Under the pieces are notes generated by a model that was given only the letters and a program-made list of their open reading frames with translations, was not told the DNA's origin and ran no database searches. From Bacteroidota bacterium (GTDB lineage Bacteria; Bacteroidota; Bacteroidia; Chitinophagales; Chitinophagaceae), in NCBI GenBank assembly GCA_021824855.1, contig JAKAJX010000275.1, positions 1 through 18,803 on the forward strand: a stretch of 18,803 bases of DNA, written 5' to 3'. The translations under genes were made by a program, and so were the position numbers. This document shows positions 14,735-18,803 of the stretch, piece after piece (position 1 is the first letter of the stretch; each line of letters begins with the position of its first letter).

Positions 14735-16351
14735 ATGCAAGTAATAGCTAATTCGGGATTATTATATGCACTTAGCTTGGCTTTACTTAATAGTATATGG
14801 CAAAGTGGTTTATTATGGCTACTGTATTTATTCATTACCCGAATAATAAAGCTTACATCACACATACAATATTGGATAGCTGTTTTAGTACAAATAGTAA
14901 GTTGTGTATTTTTTATTTTTTCTGTTATAGCAAATACCGAATCAAAAAATGTTTTGTATAGTTTTAATTCTATTCAAAGTAACACAATACGCTTACCAAC
15001 TAATCCAACTTATATATCTATAATTTTATCTTTATTAGCAATCGTATATTTATTATTAACAGCATTCCTCTTGCTTAAACTAATATACTCGTATCAGTTT
15101 TCGCAAAAAATATATCGGAGACATTTAATTGAGATGGATGAAAGATGGCAATATTTTATAACCAACGTTGCAAAAAAATGGAATATACCATCTACCATAA
15201 AAATATTTGCTTCAGTGCAAGTTGATAGTCCATTAACCATTGGCATGTTAAAACCAATAATTATAGTTCCATTAGCCAGTATCAATTACCTCAGCACAGA
15301 ACAAATGGAAGCAGTTTTACTACATGAATTATCGCATATTAAAAGAGCCGATTATTTTATAAACTTATTATTAGTATTGATTGAGACCATTTTATTTTTC
15401 AATCCATTTAACCAATTAATCAGCAAAGTAATACTCCAAGAAAGAGAAAGTGCATGTGATGATATTGTATTATCTTTTTCCTATTCTCCAATAAATTATG
15501 CAGAAGCCTTGTTTCAATTAGCAGCCAATTCTGTAAGAAAAGATACTTTGCAATTTTTAATGAAGGCTATTAATAACAATACCCACTTATTGAAAAGAAT
15601 TGTAAGAATTACAGGTACTTCCCAATATAAGTCTGATTTTAGTTATATAAAAAGTATAAAAATTATAGCACTACTATTAATAAGCATAAGTACAGCCTTC
15701 TTCACTTTATTTAACTTTACTTATACTAATAACAATAAAAAAAAATCAATTCAATTAATATCATCCATCAAGGAAAATAAAAATGTTGTTATAAAAAATA
15801 GCTATTTAAAAAAGTTTAAAAATAACAGCCGCATTGCCCAATCAAAAAAATATTATAGTCATACAACAAAATATACCATTACCGATAACGACCTTAACGC
15901 AATTGTAGCAACCTTAAATAGTTTGCCAATTGAGCAAGTAAACTATACTTCTATAGAATCTAATTTGAAAAATAAAATTAATAGAAACACCTATTCTCTT
16001 TCTTCAAAAAATTTAAAAGAAAAAATAAAAAAATATTTAAGTGAGAAAAAAATTTCTGTTGAAGATTTTAAAAATAAAATAGACTCTTTTAAAACAATGC
16101 TTCAGAAGCAACAATTACTTGTTCATTATGCTGCATATACAAAGAACAATGCAGTAATCTCACCATCTATTTATATTGAGAAAGATTTAAATGAAAGTGC
16201 CGATTCAACCAATGTAAGTTTTAATGATACTACTGCAACAAGAGCTTCATCTCAATTGTATATGATAATTAATTTAAAATCAGAAAATAAAGATTCGGCA
16301 TACCTTATCATTCCACTAAAGAAAACAATATATCCATCTTCTGCAGACTAA
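14735..16351 (+). CDS. M56-family membrane metallopeptidase (BlaR1-like, no penicillin sensor)
   Basis: A 538-residue inner-membrane zinc metallopeptidase paired with the repressor gene three bases upstream. Hydrophobic segments lie at about residues 8-30, 37-60, 88-118 and 305-330. The zinc site HELSH is at residues 197-201 (His197, Glu198, His201), with a downstream ERESACDD (residues 236-243) that probably supplies the third ligand Glu. After the last membrane segment, a ~205-residue Lys/Asn/Ser-rich tail extends to the C-terminus, predicted periplasmic. It contains no SxxK or KTG motif, so it lacks the penicillin-binding sensor of staphylococcal BlaR1. The activating signal is unknown. 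The tail is more lysine-rich and A-rich than the catalytic part. It converges on the PorP/SprF gene with six bases between stop codons. Confidence 0.87.
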   Translation: MQVIANSGLLYALSLALLNSIWQSGLLWLLYLFITRIIKLTSHIQYWIAVLVQIVSCVFFIFSVIANTESKNVLYSFNSIQSNTIRLPTNPTYISIILSLLAIVYLLLTAFLLLKLIYSYQFSQKIYRRHLIEMDERWQYFITNVAKKWNIPSTIKIFASVQVDSPLTIGMLKPIIIVPLASINYLSTEQMEAVLLHELSHIKRADYFINLLLVLIETILFFNPFNQLISKVILQERESACDDIVLSFSYSPINYAEALFQLAANSVRKDTLQFLMKAINNNTHLLKRIVRITGTSQYKSDFSYIKSIKIIALLLISISTAFFTLFNFTYTNNNKKKSIQLISSIKENKNVVIKNSYLKKFKNNSRIAQSKKYYSHTTKYTITDNDLNAIVATLNSLPIEQVNYTSIESNLKNKINRNTYSLSSKNLKEKIKKYLSEKKISVEDFKNKIDSFKTMLQKQQLLVHYAAYTKNNAVISPSIYIEKDLNESADSTNVSFNDTTATRASSQLYMIINLKSENKDSAYLIIPLKKTIYPSSAD

Positions 16352-16357
16352 ATGCTA

Positions 16358-17434
16358 CTACCAAAAAAGTTTAGGATTGGTATTTTCATATCGATTATTT
16401 ATCATAAACCCAATTAACAATTCATGAGTTCCTTTACTAACAGTATTGAGTAAAGATGTACTTAAATCGTAAGAATAACCAATTAAAATATCTTTAGCTG
16501 CATGAATGCCCAACATAGCAGCAAAGCCATTTTGATAACGATAAGAAAATCCTGCCCATAAAATATCTTGATATTGAAATTTGGAATTAATATCAAAAGA
16601 AATTGGTAATGGATTGATATAACGAACCATAACAGAAGGAAGAAAACTAACATCATCCGATAAGGGTATTTTATATCCGGCAGAGAAAAAAGTATGCGGC
16701 AAAAGTTTGCCCGATTGCAGCGCTACCGTATTATTAGAAAACGCAACCTGCTCAGGAATAATTTGCTGCATAGATAATCCTATAAAATACTTATCGGAGT
16801 ATAATAAAATTCCGGCACTCATATCAGGCTTAATTGAATTGATAATTCCACTTGTACCAACAGCAGGATCTACAGGAGTTGCAAAACTAAGTTTATCGGC
16901 ATTTAAACTTAATTGAGTAAATCCAATTGAAACACCTACAGATAAAGATGTTTTAGGAGCAATACCAATATGATAGGCATAAGAACCATAAGCTGCAAAA
17001 CGGTTTAATGGTCCTGTAATATCATTAATTGCCGTAAATCCAACACCTGCATGAGATTCAGGAACTGAATAATTTTGCCACAATGCATCCCCTAACGGAT
17101 TTTCTCCGGGTGCATGAAAAGTTGTAGGTGTTTGTCTATCATAATCGCTCTTCGAAAGTGGTCCATTAATAGTAATATATGTTGTAACCGGAGCATCTTG
17201 CAATCTAACCCATTGTGTTCTATAACTTGCTCTTGCATCCCAATAATTTTCTATCCCGGCAAAAGCAGGGTTTATTAAATACTGGTTTAAAATATATTGT
17301 GTGTAGTAGGGTCTTTGTTGAGCATTGCCATGAAAACAATACAACAATAACATTACTAAAACAACTACCAATTTATTATAAACAAACCGATTGTTTCTTT
17401 GAGCATAAAAAATATTTTGAACAATCAACAACAT
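16358..17434 (-). CDS. PorP/SprF-family type IX secretion system membrane protein
   Basis: A 358-residue outer-membrane protein of the PorP/SprF family, which associates with T9SS export or anchoring of particular cargo proteins in Bacteroidota. The signature start of the mature protein is visible: AQQRPYYTQYILNQYLINPAFAG, spanning residues about 38-60, followed by DARASYRTQWV. The rest alternates Gly/aromatic beta strands, fitting a barrel. The hydrophobic signal segment lies at about residues 20-37. The first ATG (17434) leaves a 20-residue N-region before it, longer than usual, so the true start may lie further in. I see no clear -7 box upstream. No T9SS type B cargo gene is directly adjacent; the nearest one in the window is at 76-1791. 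Confidence 0.87.
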   Translation of the reverse strand: MLLIVQNIFYAQRNNRFVYNKLVVVLVMLLLYCFHGNAQQRPYYTQYILNQYLINPAFAGIENYWDARASYRTQWVRLQDAPVTTYITINGPLSKSDYDRQTPTTFHAPGENPLGDALWQNYSVPESHAGVGFTAINDITGPLNRFAAYGSYAYHIGIAPKTSLSVGVSIGFTQLSLNADKLSFATPVDPAVGTSGIINSIKPDMSAGILLYSDKYFIGLSMQQIIPEQVAFSNNTVALQSGKLLPHTFFSAGYKIPLSDDVSFLPSVMVRYINPLPISFDINSKFQYQDILWAGFSYRYQNGFAAMLGIHAAKDILIGYSYDLSTSLLNTVSKGTHELLIGFMINNRYENTNPKLFW

Positions 17435-17525
17435 AAATTTTTAATACTAACCCACGTTTTAGATTATTGGGTAAAATAATAATAAATACAATTCACTAAA
17501 TATAATTTATACGAAAGATACATAG

Positions 17526-18155
17526 CTATATGCTAATAGAATTTATTATTTGCGAAGCAGCAGGTCCTTCACAAAATAATATATCTAAAATACTTAGGTT
17601 GTGTTGAAACCCTATTTTATGCTGAAATACTTGTGTATACCCAATTAAAGACTTCTGATTTTGAAAATTTTTGGGCATCCATTTGTTGCGATAATCATTT
17701 ACAGTAGAATGATAGTCTTTTATAAAACTTTCAGAAGTAACAACAATAGTTTTTAATTTAAGTTGTTGTAATGCCCATTGCAGCAACTGCTGATTTAGAT
17801 CAACTAAATAAATGAACTGTTTTTCTACCAAAATAGCATACAGCTTGTCTTTATAAAATTCAAAAAATGGAGATTTGCCATAACACGAGGTAATTGTTTT
17901 CCAATGCATTTTTTGCCAATGCTCACTATAATTAATTTTAATATCTTTTATCAATCCTTTTTGTTCTCTTCCATTTAAAATTGGAATGGTTAATGTAATT
18001 AAACCATTGCTACCTGCAATAACTGTTCTATTCCTAAAACTAATTTTTTGCCAATTTTCCATCAGCTCAATAGTAGCAGTATGATGTTGAGCTAAAGCAA
18101 CAAAATATTGAATGCTGCCAAAATATTGGGTTTCAATTATCATATTATCGTTCAT
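17526..18155 (-). CDS. WbqC-family protein
   Basis: A cytoplasmic protein of about 209 residues matching the WbqC family, members of which occur in O-antigen and other polysaccharide clusters and have poorly defined biochemistry. Family features are present: an N-terminal IETQYFGSIQYF, then NWQKISFRNR, NGLITLTIPI, WQKMHWKTI and SPFFEFYKD. A C-terminal FQHKIGFQHNLSILDILFCEGP matches the usual end of the family, in parts. Two ATGs are plausible, at 18155 (MNDNMIIET) and 18143 (MIIET). A TTG further upstream in frame at 18176 is part of a perfect -7 box and is unlikely to be used. No glycan-synthesis genes are next to it; its neighbours are a PorP/SprF protein and an LEA-2-like lipoprotein. Confidence 0.85.
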   Translation of the reverse strand: MNDNMIIETQYFGSIQYFVALAQHHTATIELMENWQKISFRNRTVIAGSNGLITLTIPILNGREQKGLIKDIKINYSEHWQKMHWKTITSCYGKSPFFEFYKDKLYAILVEKQFIYLVDLNQQLLQWALQQLKLKTIVVTSESFIKDYHSTVNDYRNKWMPKNFQNQKSLIGYTQVFQHKIGFQHNLSILDILFCEGPAASQIINSISI

Positions 18156-18173
18156 CAAAACATATATTCCTAT

Positions 18174-18181
18174 CAAAAATA
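18174..18181 (-). promoter_or_regulatory. -7 promoter box of the WbqC-family gene
   Basis: The minus strand reads TATTTTTG, a perfect TAnnTTTG, identical to the lptD and hppA boxes. It ends 18 bases before the ATG at 18155. Confidence 0.6.
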
Positions 18182-18201
18182 AACCTTAGTTGGTAGTAAT
18201 A

Positions 18202-18232
18202 ATTGCCTGTTTCAATTTTCGTTACTATTTTG
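18202..18232 (+). promoter_or_regulatory. Possible promoter of the LEA-2-like lipoprotein gene
   Basis: ATTG at 18202-18205, a 19-base spacer, then CTATTTTG at 18225-18232. The layout fits the Bacteroidota consensus, although the -7 box has two mismatches. It lies 10 bases before the TTG start at 18243. Confidence 0.4.
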
Positions 18233-18242
18233 CAAATAAAAC

Positions 18243-18692
18243 TTGAAAAAAATATTTTTACTTTTCGCTATCTCCTTTATTCTATTTACCTCTTGCCATA
18301 AACCTGTATCGTTCGAGTATAAAGGCATAAAGAATTTTAAACTTGATCAATTGGGGTTCAACAAAAGCAAAGTGTCAATGGATTTAATTTATTATAATCC
18401 TAACAACTTTGGGGTTGAATTAAAAAAAGTGGATTGTGCTATTTATATTAACAATAGTTATTTAGGAAAATATTTATTAGATACTACCCTTCGCATTAAT
18501 AAAAATTCGGAGTTTATTTTACCTTCTTCAATGGAAGTAGATATGAAAGATGTATTTAAAAACGGAGTTACTTTTTTATTAAATAAAGAAGTATTAGTAA
18601 AAGCAGTTGGCACTTCAAGAGTTGGTAAATCGGGCATATTTTTTACGGTTCCTATTAACTACGAAGCAAGGCAGACTTTAGCCTTATTTTAA
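18243..18692 (+). CDS. LEA-2-like lipoprotein with TTG start
   Basis: A 149-residue predicted lipoprotein. The signal (MKKIFLLFAI, ending LFTSCHK) places the lipidated Cys at about residue 18. The mature part resembles the LEA type 2 (water-stress/hypersensitive-response) beta-sandwich domain: LGFNKSKVSMDLIYYNPNN, then FGVELKKVDCAIYINNSYLG, and a closing VPINYEA strand. The domain occurs widely in bacterial lipoproteins with no fixed function. The start is the TTG at 18243, because it begins the MKKIF signal sequence and no in-frame ATG occurs before Met46, which would remove the whole signal. Its last four bases overlap the 3' end of the partial gene on the minus strand. Confidence 0.8.
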   Translation: MKKIFLLFAISFILFTSCHKPVSFEYKGIKNFKLDQLGFNKSKVSMDLIYYNPNNFGVELKKVDCAIYINNSYLGKYLLDTTLRINKNSEFILPSSMEVDMKDVFKNGVTFLLNKEVLVKAVGTSRVGKSGIFFTVPINYEARQTLALF

Positions 18693-18802
18693 TGATATGG
18701 TGCTAAATGGCAAGGTTTACCTTTTTGTGGTCCGCCACCATCTTCGGCTCTTTTGCAAATAGGTGGTAATTTTTTATATGCTTCTTCATCGGCTTTTGTG
18801 CT
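18689..18802 (-). CDS. C-terminal fragment of an unrecognised protein (runs off the window)
   Basis: On the minus strand an open frame enters from the right edge and ends at a TAA (18691-18689). It codes for 37 residues, with parts such as STKADEEAYKKLPPICKRA, a GGGP turn, and a C-terminal KPCHLAPYH with two cysteines in the visible part. The codon use resembles its neighbours. No family is recognised from this short end. It overlaps the 3' end of the LEA-2-like gene by four bases. Confidence 0.5.
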   Translation of the reverse strand, partial: STKADEEAYKKLPPICKRAEDGGGPQKGKPCHLAPYH

Positions 18803-18803
18803 A

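Noticed and set aside
1..18803. CRISPR array, insertion sequence, prophage or integron features
   Set aside because: No regularly spaced repeats, transposase or integrase motifs, terminal inverted repeats or composition breaks were seen. The tRNA gene has no integrase or partial tRNA copy nearby.

Overview
The window reads as an ordinary chromosomal stretch of an AT-rich member of the Bacteroidota, most likely Chitinophagales/Sphingobacteriales-like, though the genus cannot be fixed from sequence alone. The evidence is a type IX secretion (T9SS) type B sorting domain, a PorP/SprF-family outer-membrane protein, a Bacteroidota-style LptD, and repeated promoter boxes matching the Bacteroidota -7 consensus TAnnTTTG. 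Shine-Dalgarno sequences are generally absent. There is no CRISPR array, transposase, integrase, phage gene or attachment site, and no gene-free stretch longer than 300 bases.

Layout. 76-1791: a large secreted T9SS cargo protein. 1808-1957: tRNA-Arg(TCT) with its own promoter and terminator. 1989-3409: ung followed by plsC on the + strand, meeting lptD (6105-3403, - strand) tail to tail with a 7-bp overlap. lptD and a peptidoglycan amidase (6176-7111) diverge from a short shared intergenic region, so outer-membrane and wall biogenesis genes sit together. 9529-7116 (- strand): serA, then a secreted carboxypeptidase-regulatory-domain protein. 9648-13350 (+ strand): a serine-hydrolase lipoprotein of the beta-lactamase/PBP fold and a potassium-dependent membrane pyrophosphatase with an unusual C-terminal tail. 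13478-14217: two tandem, related small secreted Cys-containing proteins, each followed by a strong terminator. 14348-16351: a BlaI-type repressor and M56 membrane metallopeptidase pair, with an operator-like inverted repeat against the repressor start codon. 17434-16358 (- strand): the PorP/SprF protein. 18155-17526 (- strand): a WbqC-family protein. 18243-18692 (+ strand): an LEA-2-like lipoprotein with a TTG start. 18802-18689 (- strand): the C-terminal end of an unrecognised protein running off the right edge.

How the genes fit together. Most of the content is cell-envelope maintenance (LptD, PlsC, amidase, PorP/SprF, lipoproteins) plus core metabolism and repair (SerA, pyrophosphatase, Ung, tRNA). 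I see no multi-gene defence, mobile or biosynthetic system. The least explained items are the small paired secreted proteins, the pyrophosphatase tail, the two-cysteine LptD, and the BlaI/M56 pair with its palindrome. All were judged by eye, with no database search.
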